From positions 104,558 to 168,557 of the forward strand of contig JAIUMV010000009.1 of NCBI GenBank assembly GCA_022565395.1: a stretch of DNA of 64,000 nt, in the 5' to 3' direction. Shown here one piece after another: positions 47,954 to 56,298 of the stretch; within the stretch, counting starts at the first letter, position 1, and the number at the start of each line of letters is the position of its first letter. The stretch is from Marinobacter sp. Its GTDB lineage: Bacteria > Pseudomonadota > Gammaproteobacteria > Pseudomonadales > Oleiphilaceae. The position numbers and the translations under genes were made by a program. The notes under the pieces were generated by a model. The model worked only from the letters and a program-made list of their open reading frames with translations, was not told the origin of the DNA and searched no databases.

Positions 47954-48889
47954 TCAATACCCCAGCATCCAGGTATACAGCGGAATCCCCACGATGACGT
48001 TAAACGGGAAGGTAATCCCCAGGGACGCCAGCATGGCGAGGCCCAGGTCGGCCTGGGGAATGGAGCCGCGGACGGCGACGGGGGCGGCGATGTAGGAGGC
48101 ACTGGCGGTCAGGCTGGCCAGGATCACCGTCGAGCCCACCGGCAGGCCCAAGAGGACTCCTGTAGCGAGGCCTGCAAGGGACAGGATCGGCGGCGCCACC
48201 AGGGCGAACACCACCACCCGCCAGTGACTGCGGCGGATATTGGTCAGCGCCTCGGCGGCGGTCAGCCCCATCTCCAGCAGGAACAGAGCCAGTATGGCCT
48301 TGAAGCCAGCCATCAGCAGGTCTGTCACCATGGCCCCTTGCTGGGGCCCGTACAACCAGCCAATGATGACGCCCCCCACCAGCAGAATCACACTGCGGCT
48401 GGTCAGCGCGTGGCGGATCACCGGCCAAGCGCCGGACTGCTTGGCGGTGTCACCGGCAAAGCGCCGGAACAGGATAATACCCACCAGCAGTGCGGGCAGC
48501 TCCAGCAGCACCAGATAGATGGTCGCCTCCCCGCCCACCGGCAGCCCGCGGTTCTGGGCAAAGGCCAGGGCAACCGCGAAGGTACCGGCACTGACGGAAC
48601 CATAGTGGGCAACAAAACTGGCGCTGTCTGCCACCGACAGCTTTACCAGTTTGCGCAGGACGGGATACAGCAACACCGGCAGTACAAACCCCAGCACCAT
48701 GATGGCGAGCATCTGCAGCGCCATACCGCCGGTAACATTACCGTGCAGGGCAATACCCCCCTTAAGGCCAATGGTCAGCATCAGCAGCAGGCTGAGCACA
48801 TCGTAGGCCGCCTTGGGAATGGTCAGGTCAGAGCGCACCAGACCAGCCACCACCCCCAGCAGGAAAAACATCACCACAATATCAGGCAC
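47954..48889 (-). CDS. SbtA-like sodium-dependent bicarbonate permease
   Basis: 311 residues, about ten membrane helices in two inverted halves. Conserved stretches: LMLTIGLKGGIALHG, FVAHYGSVSAGTFAVALAF and LTASASYIAAPVAVRGSIPQADLGL match the DUF897/SbtA group. In cyanobacteria SbtA imports bicarbonate with Na+; in heterotrophs the substrate is not settled. GTG start; the gene begins 8 nt inside the NhaR-like gene, so both form an operon. Confidence 0.88.
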   Translation of the reverse strand: MPDIVVMFFLLGVVAGLVRSDLTIPKAAYDVLSLLLMLTIGLKGGIALHGNVTGGMALQMLAIMVLGFVLPVLLYPVLRKLVKLSVADSASFVAHYGSVSAGTFAVALAFAQNRGLPVGGEATIYLVLLELPALLVGIILFRRFAGDTAKQSGAWPVIRHALTSRSVILLVGGVIIGWLYGPQQGAMVTDLLMAGFKAILALFLLEMGLTAAEALTNIRRSHWRVVVFALVAPPILSLAGLATGVLLGLPVGSTVILASLTASASYIAAPVAVRGSIPQADLGLAMLASLGITFPFNVIVGIPLYTWMLGY

Positions 48890-49805
48890 TAGGTAATTTC
48901 CCTCTTATCAATCCGTTAGCCGGCTCACTGCCACAGATGGCAGCAATCGCCGGGTGAAACAGGCCGCCGGGACGGGTCAGCGCATAGAGCTGATCTTCCA
49001 CATCCTCCAACTGGCCCACCGCCTCCACCTGATACTGGCGGCAGACTTCGTCAGCAATGACCGTGGGGGCAGCGAAGACCCCCAACCCCTCCCGACCGAA
49101 TACCTTGATCAGGGCACTATCATCCACTTCAGCGGCCTCCCGCACCGAAATGCCCCGCGACTGGAACCATTGCATCAGGCGGCGATGGTAGGGGGCATCC
49201 AGGGCATTGGCGAGAAAAGGCATACCGTTCAGGCTTTCCGGAAAACCATCCCTTAACCTGGCGGCCATGGCCGGCGCGGCAAACAGACTGATGGAGGATT
49301 TGCCCAGCGGATAAAGATCCCACTGGAATTCATCATCGATGGCGGGAATCCGGTCCGTCAGCACCACCTGCAACTCCTGACTGCGCAGGCTGCGAATCAG
49401 GTCGCGGGGCGCGCCAGTATGGCATTGCAAGACCACCGGAGGCTGCAGCGCCAGCGCTGGCTTGATCATCTCATAGGCAAACATCTTGTGGATGGAGGCA
49501 GAGATACCAACGGTCAACCGGGTCGGGCGTGCCTGCTCCGGCGCTCCGAGAAAGGTTTCCAGCTCGTCCACCAGATGGAACATCGGCTCAGCATAGCGAA
49601 AAACCGAATGCCCGACACTGGTGAGTTTGAGTGCACGGCCACGCCGCTCAAACAGCCGGGTACCAATGGCCTGCTCAAAGCTGGCCAATTGCCCACTGAG
49701 GGTTTGCGGGGCAAGACTCAGCACCTCCGCCGCACGGGCGATGGAACCCTCCCGGGCGACAACCCAGAAGTAGTGGAGGTGCTTGAGGTTTAGGCGGTTG
49801 GCCAC
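48882..49805 (-). CDS. NhaR-like LysR-family regulator
   Basis: 307 residues from the GTG at 49805, which has GGAG 7 nt upstream; an ATG at 49847 would add 14 residues. N-terminal helix-turn-helix LNLKHLHYFWVVAREGSIAR...LSLAPQTLSGQLASFEQAIG is typical of NhaR, the Na+-sensing activator of nhaA. The C-terminal effector domain begins near TRLTVGISASIHKMFAYEM. Overlaps the SbtA-like permease, suggesting Na+-linked control of that transporter. Confidence 0.88.
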   Translation of the reverse strand: MANRLNLKHLHYFWVVAREGSIARAAEVLSLAPQTLSGQLASFEQAIGTRLFERRGRALKLTSVGHSVFRYAEPMFHLVDELETFLGAPEQARPTRLTVGISASIHKMFAYEMIKPALALQPPVVLQCHTGAPRDLIRSLRSQELQVVLTDRIPAIDDEFQWDLYPLGKSSISLFAAPAMAARLRDGFPESLNGMPFLANALDAPYHRRLMQWFQSRGISVREAAEVDDSALIKVFGREGLGVFAAPTVIADEVCRQYQVEAVGQLEDVEDQLYALTRPGGLFHPAIAAICGSEPANGLIRGKLPSA

Positions 49806-49849
49806 CGGTTTGCTCCTGTCTGACTCGCCGTTGCCAACACTATACACAA

Positions 49850-51391
49850 TCAGGCCGCACTGGAGTCAGTCTGGCCAGCGTCACTGCCATGCCCGTCCGG
49901 CCAGGTGGGCTGCGGGTGATCCAGGCCAAGTCCGGCCCGGCTATAGCGCCGAACGTCTGCCAGCAAGCTGGCGTCGGTTACCAGCGATTTACCGTATGAC
50001 GGAATCAGCGCCCGCAAGCGATGGCCCGCAACCCCGGTGGTGAGTTCCGGCAGGCAACGCTCAATCACGCTCAGCATGGCGGACACACTGGTGGAGGCGC
50101 CGGGAGATGCACCCAGCAATCCCGCCAGCCGACCATCAGCACTGGCCACCACTTCGGTGCCAAACTCCAACACCCCCCGGCCCTGCTTATTGCGTTTGAT
50201 AATCTGTACCCGCTGACCCGCTGTCACCAGACGCCACTGGCCGGCATCCGCCTCCGGCAGGAACTGACGCAGCTGCGTCATTCGGTCCTCAAACCGGCTG
50301 GTGCCCTCCCGCAACAGATAGCGGGTCAGCGGCCACTGGCTCAAGGCCACGTCCAGCATGGGGCGCAGGTTGTGCGTACGGAGCGAACTGACCAGATCCG
50401 TGGTTGAACCCTGTTTCAGGAAGCGGGTGGTAAAGCCCGCAAAGGGGCCGAACAACAACGCGGGCTTGCCGCCGATCAGGCGGGTATCCAGGTGCGGTAC
50501 AGACATGGGGGGCGCACCGACCGGCGGCAAACCATAGACCTTGGCGTGATGGGTCATGGCCAGGCGTGGATTGTCAGAGGCCAGCCACAGGCCCGATACC
50601 GGGAAGCCACCGTAACCACGGATCTCCGGTATGCCGGATTTTTGCAACAGTTTCAGGGCCGCGCCGCCGGCACCGACAAACACAAAGCCCGCATCCAGCT
50701 CGGTCATACCGCCGATTGCCGCGTCCTGATAACTGACACGCCAGCCACCGGATTGCCGACGCAAACCGGTTACGCGGCAGTCTGTGCGAATGGTGACGCC
50801 GTTGCGATGGTCCAGCGCTTCACCCAGGGCACGGGTCAGAGCGCCGAAATCCACATCCGTTCCGTCGGCCACCCGAGTGGCGGCACAGGGCTGCTTTTGC
50901 GACACCGCAGACTGCATCAGAGGCAGCCAGCGGGCCAGCTCTGCCGACCGGTCACTGAACTGCATATCAGCAAACAAGGCGTGCCCGGCCAGTGCCTGTT
51001 GACGTTTACGCAGAAATTGAACGCCCTCTGCACCCGTCACCCAGCTCAGGTGCGGCACCGCGTTGATAAAATCCGCTCCGGCGGGCAACACGCCCCGGCG
51101 AACCAGCGAAGCCCAGAACTGCAGGGACACCTCAAACCGGGCATTGATATCCAGCGCTCGGCTGATATCCACCGCACCCAGGCTATCCATCGGGGTATAG
51201 TTAAGTTCGCAGTAACCGGCATGACCGGTACCCGCATTGTTCCAGCCATCAGAGCTTTCCAGCCCCAATTGACTGGCCTGCTCCAGCAGCACAATACGGC
51301 GGGAGGGATCAAGACTGTGAATCAGCATGGCGAGCGTGGTGGACATAATGCCACCACCGATCAGAACCACATCCGCTTTTGGCGTACGCAT
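49850..51391 (-). CDS. mqo: Malate:quinone oxidoreductase
   Basis: 513 residues from the ATG at 51391 with GGAGG upstream (longer frame starts are not supported). FAD-dependent peripheral membrane enzyme oxidising malate to oxaloacetate with electrons to quinone, in the TCA cycle. N-terminal FAD motif VVLIGGGIMSTTLAMLIHSL; further conserved blocks DGWNNAGTGHAGYCELNYTP, FVFVGAGGAALKLLQKSGIPE and LLGASPGASTSVSAMLSVIE. Confidence 0.96.
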   Translation of the reverse strand: MRTPKADVVLIGGGIMSTTLAMLIHSLDPSRRIVLLEQASQLGLESSDGWNNAGTGHAGYCELNYTPMDSLGAVDISRALDINARFEVSLQFWASLVRRGVLPAGADFINAVPHLSWVTGAEGVQFLRKRQQALAGHALFADMQFSDRSAELARWLPLMQSAVSQKQPCAATRVADGTDVDFGALTRALGEALDHRNGVTIRTDCRVTGLRRQSGGWRVSYQDAAIGGMTELDAGFVFVGAGGAALKLLQKSGIPEIRGYGGFPVSGLWLASDNPRLAMTHHAKVYGLPPVGAPPMSVPHLDTRLIGGKPALLFGPFAGFTTRFLKQGSTTDLVSSLRTHNLRPMLDVALSQWPLTRYLLREGTSRFEDRMTQLRQFLPEADAGQWRLVTAGQRVQIIKRNKQGRGVLEFGTEVVASADGRLAGLLGASPGASTSVSAMLSVIERCLPELTTGVAGHRLRALIPSYGKSLVTDASLLADVRRYSRAGLGLDHPQPTWPDGHGSDAGQTDSSAA

Positions 51392-51537
51392 GGTGTTACC
51401 TCCGCTGTTTGGCGTTGGAAAGGAGGCGCTCCTGGTAAGGAGCATTAAGGCCAGTGTACGACAGCGCAAGGCAACCAAAAATACGATTTATGGATATTTA
51501 CAGATCGGTTTTTTCGATGCTTAAAAACACTGATTGA
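51392..51537. other. mqo upstream region
   Basis: 146 bp between the mqo start and palindromic element C; the whole mqo-selO gap is 355 bp. It contains a GAGGCGCTCC...GGAGC inverted stretch near 51422-51445 and an AT-rich segment near 51476-51525 that probably holds the mqo promoter. No gene or RNA feature recognised. Confidence 0.5.
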
Positions 51538-51707
51538 GCCGCGGAATCCACGGAAGAACGCGGAAAGAAAGGATTAAAGACTTAGCCACGGACGGCACGG
51601 AAAAACACGGACAACAAATGACTAACGTATTAAAAGATAGGTTTTTGTCCGTGTCGTCCGTGGCAAATCAGTGTCTTTTTTCCGCGTTCTTCCGTGGATT
51701 CCGCGGC
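51538..51707. repeat. Palindromic element, copy C (170 bp)
   Basis: 29-bp terminal inverted repeats (51538-51566, 51679-51707), here with CCACGG/CCGTGG where the other copies have CCGCGG, changed on both arms so pairing is kept. The inner sequence is nearly identical to copy B but lacks about 10 bp of the right ACGGAC arm. It lies 40 bp beyond the selO stop. Confidence 0.92.
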
Positions 51708-51746
51708 AAATAATCTTTGTCTTTTCCCCAGCAAAAAGCACTGGCC

Positions 51747-53204
51747 TCAGGTCCCGCAAAAGGTCCGCACCACCTGCTCATGGGGCTGGGCCGGGGCGAG
51801 CCATTGCAGGTCTTCCGGGGTGACGTCGAAGGGCTGGCGGAGGATGCGCTGCAAGCGCTGGAAGTCGTCCAGTTGGCCGGTTTCCGAGGCTTGGGTGATA
51901 GCCTGTTCGATACGGTGATTGCGGGGAATGACCTGGGGGTTGGTGGCCAGCAGCCGTTCCCTCGCCCCTGTTTTCACCGGCTCCAGACGCTGCAGCCAGC
52001 GCTGAGCCCAGGCCTGCCAGCCGCCGGTATGCCGGAACAGGGTGACCGGGCCTGCAGGGCTTTCTGTGTCCGCCAGGGCATAAACCAGGCGGCGGAAGGC
52101 TTCGGTGAAATCAATCCGTTCCTGCGCCAGCAGCGCCAGGAAATCGTTGATCAGCACCTCATCATCCGGATATACCTCTCCGAGGCCAAGCTTGGCGGTC
52201 ATCACGCTGAGCCAGGCTTGCTGATAAGCGCCCGGGAAGGCGTCGATAATGTCCGTCGCCATTGCTACCGCCTGCTGGGAATCCGCCGACAATAGCGGCA
52301 GCAGGGTTTCGGCGAAACGTGCCAGATTCCAGCGGATCAGTTTGGGCTGGTTATCGTAGGCATAACGGCCGTGGCTGTCGATTGAGCTGTATACCTTATC
52401 AGGCTGAAAGCCCTCCATGAATGCGCAGGGGCCGTAATCAATGGTCTCGCCGGTGATGGCAGTATTATCCGTGTTCATCACACCGTGAATAAACCCGAGC
52501 CCCATCCACCGGGCTACCAGCGAAGCCTGCCGCAATGCCACCTGCTCCAGCAGGCTAAGCACAGGGTTGTCAGTATCTCTGGCTTCCGGGTAATGGCGGT
52601 CAATGGTGTAGTCCACCAACTCCCGCAGGCTGTCGGTATCGCCGCGGGCGGCAAAGTACTGGAAAGTGCCGACCCGAATATGACTGCTCGCCACCCGCGT
52701 CAGCACGGCTCCGGGCAAGGGGTACTCCCGGTATACCGGCTCCCCGCTGACAACCGCCGCCAGCGCCCGGGTGGTTGGCACACCCAAAGCATGCATGGCC
52801 TCGCTGACCAGATACTCCCGTATCACCGGCCCGATAGGGGAGCGTCCGTCGCCGCTGCGGGAAAAGGGGGTGCGCCCTGCCCCCTTGAGCTGCACATCTC
52901 GACGCTGGCCCTGCGTGTCCAGCACCTCAGCCAGCAAGACGGCACGGCCATCCCCCAGTTGCGGCACAAAGTGCCCGAACTGGTGCCCGGCATAAGCCGT
53001 GGCAACCGGCGTTGCCCAGTCTGGCACCTGATTACCGGCAAACACCTGCAACGCGTCCGCCCCGGTGCCTGGCAACATACCCAGCTCCTCCGCCAATGCC
53101 TCATTGAACGCCAGCCACTGGGGTTCGGCCACTGGCGTGGGTTCACAGGCACGGAAGAAGGCCTCAGGCAGGCGGGCGTAGGAGTTGTCGATATGCTTGA
53201 ACAT
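51747..53204 (-). CDS. selO: Protein adenylyltransferase SelO (YdiU)
   Basis: 485 residues; pseudokinase-fold enzyme that transfers AMP to protein hydroxyls in a redox-linked way. Conserved blocks: GHQFGHFVPQLGDGRAVLLAEV, QLKGAGRTPFSRSGDGR, RVASSHIRVGTFQYFAAR and the metal-binding HGVMNTDNTAITGETIDYGPCAF. Ends LxxxxP...RTFCGT with a C-terminal Cys (usual redox Cys region). GAGG site. Flanked on both sides by palindromic elements C and D. Confidence 0.95.
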   Translation of the reverse strand: MFKHIDNSYARLPEAFFRACEPTPVAEPQWLAFNEALAEELGMLPGTGADALQVFAGNQVPDWATPVATAYAGHQFGHFVPQLGDGRAVLLAEVLDTQGQRRDVQLKGAGRTPFSRSGDGRSPIGPVIREYLVSEAMHALGVPTTRALAAVVSGEPVYREYPLPGAVLTRVASSHIRVGTFQYFAARGDTDSLRELVDYTIDRHYPEARDTDNPVLSLLEQVALRQASLVARWMGLGFIHGVMNTDNTAITGETIDYGPCAFMEGFQPDKVYSSIDSHGRYAYDNQPKLIRWNLARFAETLLPLLSADSQQAVAMATDIIDAFPGAYQQAWLSVMTAKLGLGEVYPDDEVLINDFLALLAQERIDFTEAFRRLVYALADTESPAGPVTLFRHTGGWQAWAQRWLQRLEPVKTGARERLLATNPQVIPRNHRIEQAITQASETGQLDDFQRLQRILRQPFDVTPEDLQWLAPAQPHEQVVRTFCGT

Positions 53205-53233
53205 GGTGCCTCAGAGTTGACTATCTATTATTT

Positions 53234-53419
53234 GCCGCGGAATCCGCGGAAGGACGCGGAAAAAGACAAAGATTATTGACCACGGAAGAACACGGACAAA
53301 GGTTTAGGTGGAAATAACTCGCTATCAACACGCAGATGTCCCTTGAAGCCTCAAGCCTGTGCTGTCTTTCAGCTATCATTTTGGTCCTTATTTCCGCGTC
53401 CTTCTGCGGATTCCGCGGC
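53234..53419. repeat. Palindromic element, copy D (186 bp, remodelled centre)
   Basis: Terminal arms as in copy A (53234-53262 and 53391-53419, one G-T wobble). The left inner arm GACCACGGAAGAACACGGAC remains, but its right partner is replaced by unrelated sequence (53300-53390), so the middle no longer folds like the others. It lies 29 bp upstream of the selO start and 15 bp past the next stop. Confidence 0.85.
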
Positions 53420-53433
53420 TAAAATGCTAATTT

Positions 53434-54987
53434 TTAGGGTTTCAGCGTCGCACGGATCACTGGTTTCAACAAGCGGCCGCTGTTGCGAAGTTGTTGCCAT
53501 AACAGCCCCCAGCTTTCCTCCCGGCGGCGCTCTGCCATGCAGCGCAGGTAACGGGCTTTTTCGGCGTCGTTCTGATGCGCCAGTATGGCCGCCCAGAGAG
53601 CGTCTTCCACGTTGTACAACTGCCCTTCCGCCAGACAAACCGGTACGCAGTCCTCGACCGGCACCTCAAGCTGCGTGCTGGCGGCCAGGGTGGCATCCCG
53701 GATGGCGGCGGCTTTCGGACGCGCTGCGGATTCCAGGTCATAAGGCGGCTGCCACTCCCGTACGGGCCGAAGCCGGTCGATATGGCTCAGTACCAGCAAC
53801 ACCGGCGCTGGCCGCCTGTGCTTGAGCCCTGCCCGCCAGTCGCGGATGGCCTGCAGCCAGGCCAGTTCCTCAGCCCGGTCAGCCTGGTTGGCGGGGCATA
53901 CCAACAGGATAAGGTCAGCGTGGGAGACGGCCTTTTTGAAGGCCTGCTTACTGATCAGCGCTGCATCAAAGCCGGGCGAGTCAAAAATCAGTGCCTCGGT
54001 ATGCCCTTCCCGTTGCAGGCGGAAGGCCTGCAGGTCGCTGGTGGTGTCTGGCAGCAGGTCTGCGGCACTGGTCAGTTCACCGAACAGGGCATTAATCAAA
54101 CTGGATTTGCCCGCATTGGTGCGCCCCAATACCAGAATACGCAGGGGCTCCTCCGTCAGGGCCTGCTGTTGATCCGCCGCCTGCTGGCTGGCTTTGCGGC
54201 TGGCGCGGGTCAGCCGGTCAGTGGGTGCCTCATCACTCAGCAGCAGCTTGCCGCTGTACAGGTCAATGGCGTAGTAGCCCACCTTGCGGATGTATTCCTG
54301 CAGCAACCAGGTCTGGATGCGGTCAGAGCCGTACCCGACAATGCGGTTGCCCATCTCCCGGCGAAACTCCCGGAACAGGGTGCTGGTGGGGTCCACCACC
54401 GCGTAGCCGACCCGGTACAGATTCTCGTAGCGGCTGAAGGTGTCTTTCCACTGTTTTGCGCGGGTGATGTCGCCGATGGTCAGCTGATGGCTCAGGGGGA
54501 TATGGTCCGTCACTAGCCCGCGCAGCTCGCGGCTGGCTCTTTCGATAATCAACAGGGTGTGGGGTACCGTCAGTTCCAGCAACGGGTTGTCCCGCTTCGG
54601 GTGGTAGTGTTGGGCGACCAGCCTGAGGGTGTCCTTGCCCAGTTCCCAGAGCCTGGCCCCCTCACTCAGCGGATACTCTTCCAACGTTATGGATTCGGCA
54701 AAGTCATCCACCGCCTGCCAGGGGGTCCCTGCTTCAGGCGGCCAGTTGGGGTCTGGCTGGGTGCTGGATTCATCACGCTTGCGCTGATCCCGCTGGCTGG
54801 CGAGCCAGTGCAAACCATAACCACTGGCACCTGCCACCACCAGAAACCCGAGCCAGTACCACAGGCTGCCCACTTGCCAGAGCCAGAGGGCGCCCAGCAC
54901 CGGCAGCACCAGCAAAGGCAGTACTGTGAGCACCAACGCAGCCAGCCGCAGGCGTCCGAAGCGGCGTACCAGCGACAACCGGCTCAT
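53434..54987 (-). CDS. Membrane-anchored GTPase
   Basis: 517 residues. Two hydrophobic spans at the N-terminus (about 14-36 and 42-60) are followed by a charged linker, a helical region and a TRAFAC GTPase domain: G1 ILVLGRTNAGKSSLINALFGE (about 283), G3 FDSPGFD, G4 LSHIDR. Resembles YfjP/YeeP-like or EngB-type 50S-binding GTPases with a membrane anchor. Start overlaps the partner GTPase stop (ATGA). Function unknown; possibly cell-envelope or stress-linked. Confidence 0.85.
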   Translation of the reverse strand: MSRLSLVRRFGRLRLAALVLTVLPLLVLPVLGALWLWQVGSLWYWLGFLVVAGASGYGLHWLASQRDQRKRDESSTQPDPNWPPEAGTPWQAVDDFAESITLEEYPLSEGARLWELGKDTLRLVAQHYHPKRDNPLLELTVPHTLLIIERASRELRGLVTDHIPLSHQLTIGDITRAKQWKDTFSRYENLYRVGYAVVDPTSTLFREFRREMGNRIVGYGSDRIQTWLLQEYIRKVGYYAIDLYSGKLLLSDEAPTDRLTRASRKASQQAADQQQALTEEPLRILVLGRTNAGKSSLINALFGELTSAADLLPDTTSDLQAFRLQREGHTEALIFDSPGFDAALISKQAFKKAVSHADLILLVCPANQADRAEELAWLQAIRDWRAGLKHRRPAPVLLVLSHIDRLRPVREWQPPYDLESAARPKAAAIRDATLAASTQLEVPVEDCVPVCLAEGQLYNVEDALWAAILAHQNDAEKARYLRCMAERRREESWGLLWQQLRNSGRLLKPVIRATLKP

Positions 54988-56207
54988 GAGGATTCCCGCT
55001 TGTCTGAACCCAGGCGCTGGCGCAGTTCAGACAAGTCCCGCCCCCGCGCCAGCGCCTCACTGAAGACCTGTCGCAGGTGATCACCATCCACCGTCAGGCC
55101 CTTCTGTTTGCGCCCCAGGTAGTAGCAGGCGGCTTTGCCGAGGGCAAAGGTGAGCGCGCCGCTGCTGGTTGCGCCCCACACCGCGCCCACCGTCTGGCCA
55201 AAACCTGGCACCAGCTTCACCAGGCTGCGCCCCGCCAGCCGCAGGCCATAACCCGCCACCATGCTGGCACCGAGAAAGCCAAAAAACTCTGTGGTGTTGC
55301 GGCGATTCCAGTCCTGCTCATAGATGGAGGCCAGGGTATGGAGTAGTTTCAACTGGATGGCGGGCACCCCGGCCATATCCACCAGCGGCAAGGCCCCAAG
55401 GCCGGCGGATGCCAGTGCATAGCTAATGATATGGGGGTGTGCAGCACGGCTGTAGGCATCCTTGATGGCAGGGTCAGCAGACAACAACGCCTGCAGGCCA
55501 AACGCTGTGGCTTCTTCTATGGCTGCCCAGAGGGCGTCAAGGCCGTAAAGAGGATCTGCAAAGCCGTCTTCCAGCAGGGTAAAGTCCAGCGGCACCCACC
55601 AGACCCCGGCGCTGCCGGGCAATCGGCCCAGCCGCTCCCGCTGTGAGCGCAAGGCCCGTACCAGGTCATCTGCCGGAGCATGGCCCAGATCAGCGTAGGG
55701 ATAGGGGGTGGGATGCTCCCACTCTGTCGGCTGACACTGGTGCAGGGTGGTCTGGGCAATCACCACTGGCCAGTCAGGATGACGTTTGCGAACCGCGTGC
55801 AGTACTTCATGAATGGACTGCTGGCCGGGGTCTGCCGTGCGCATAACGGCAATCACCAAGTGTGACTGCCCCTCACAGTAACGAATATCTTCGGCCGGGT
55901 CATAGGCCACTTCCCCCAGCCCGCGGGTGTCCAGAAATCGCACCAGTGGCAGCTCAGCCGGAAAATCATAGAAGCGAGCTGTGCGGGTGCAGGGCTGAAA
56001 ACCATTGCCGATTTCCGCATCCGGGCTACCGGTCAGGGCCCGGATAAGGGACGTTTTGCCAGACTGTGTCTTGCCCAGCAACCAGAGTACCGGCGCTGGC
56101 TGGCGCTCAGTGGCAGCCTGTAACGCCATCTGCAGCTGCTGCTTATCCACCTTGGGCTCCAGCAGCAGTGCCTTGAGTCTGTTCAACGGGTTCTTGCTGG
56201 CAGTCAT
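54984..56207 (-). CDS. GTPase with C-terminal membrane-associated domain
   Basis: 407 residues from the ATG at 56207. G1 LWLLGKTQSGKTSLIRALTG (45-52 core), G3 FLDTRGLGE; the G4 position reads AQTTLHQ, lacking the usual (N/T)KxD, so nucleotide specificity is doubtful. Residues about 290-390 have hydrophobic spans (ASAGLGALPLVDMAGVPAIQ; FLGASMVAGYGLRLAGRSLV) like the DUF697/YcjF group. First gene of a two-GTPase operon overlapping the next gene by 4 nt. Confidence 0.82.
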   Translation of the reverse strand: MTASKNPLNRLKALLLEPKVDKQQLQMALQAATERQPAPVLWLLGKTQSGKTSLIRALTGSPDAEIGNGFQPCTRTARFYDFPAELPLVRFLDTRGLGEVAYDPAEDIRYCEGQSHLVIAVMRTADPGQQSIHEVLHAVRKRHPDWPVVIAQTTLHQCQPTEWEHPTPYPYADLGHAPADDLVRALRSQRERLGRLPGSAGVWWVPLDFTLLEDGFADPLYGLDALWAAIEEATAFGLQALLSADPAIKDAYSRAAHPHIISYALASAGLGALPLVDMAGVPAIQLKLLHTLASIYEQDWNRRNTTEFFGFLGASMVAGYGLRLAGRSLVKLVPGFGQTVGAVWGATSSGALTFALGKAACYYLGRKQKGLTVDGDHLRQVFSEALARGRDLSELRQRLGSDKRESS

Positions 56208-56298
56208 CACTATGTCCACAACCGGAGGTTAGAAGGAGCATAGCGGGCTTGGCGGTGTTGCGTCCACACCGCAGCCCCTTGCACGCGGTACTGGCGGG

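Noticed and set aside
50492..51448. 318-residue plus-strand reading frame
   Set aside because: Antisense to mqo, whose FAD motif and family blocks are clear.
38771..53421. CRISPR-like repetition of ACGGAC/CGCGGA units
   Set aside because: Repeats are arms of separate hairpins kilobases apart, not regularly spaced direct repeats with unique spacers, and no cas genes are present.
53575..54516. 313-residue plus-strand reading frame
   Set aside because: Antisense to the GTPase gene containing intact G1, G3 and G4 motifs.
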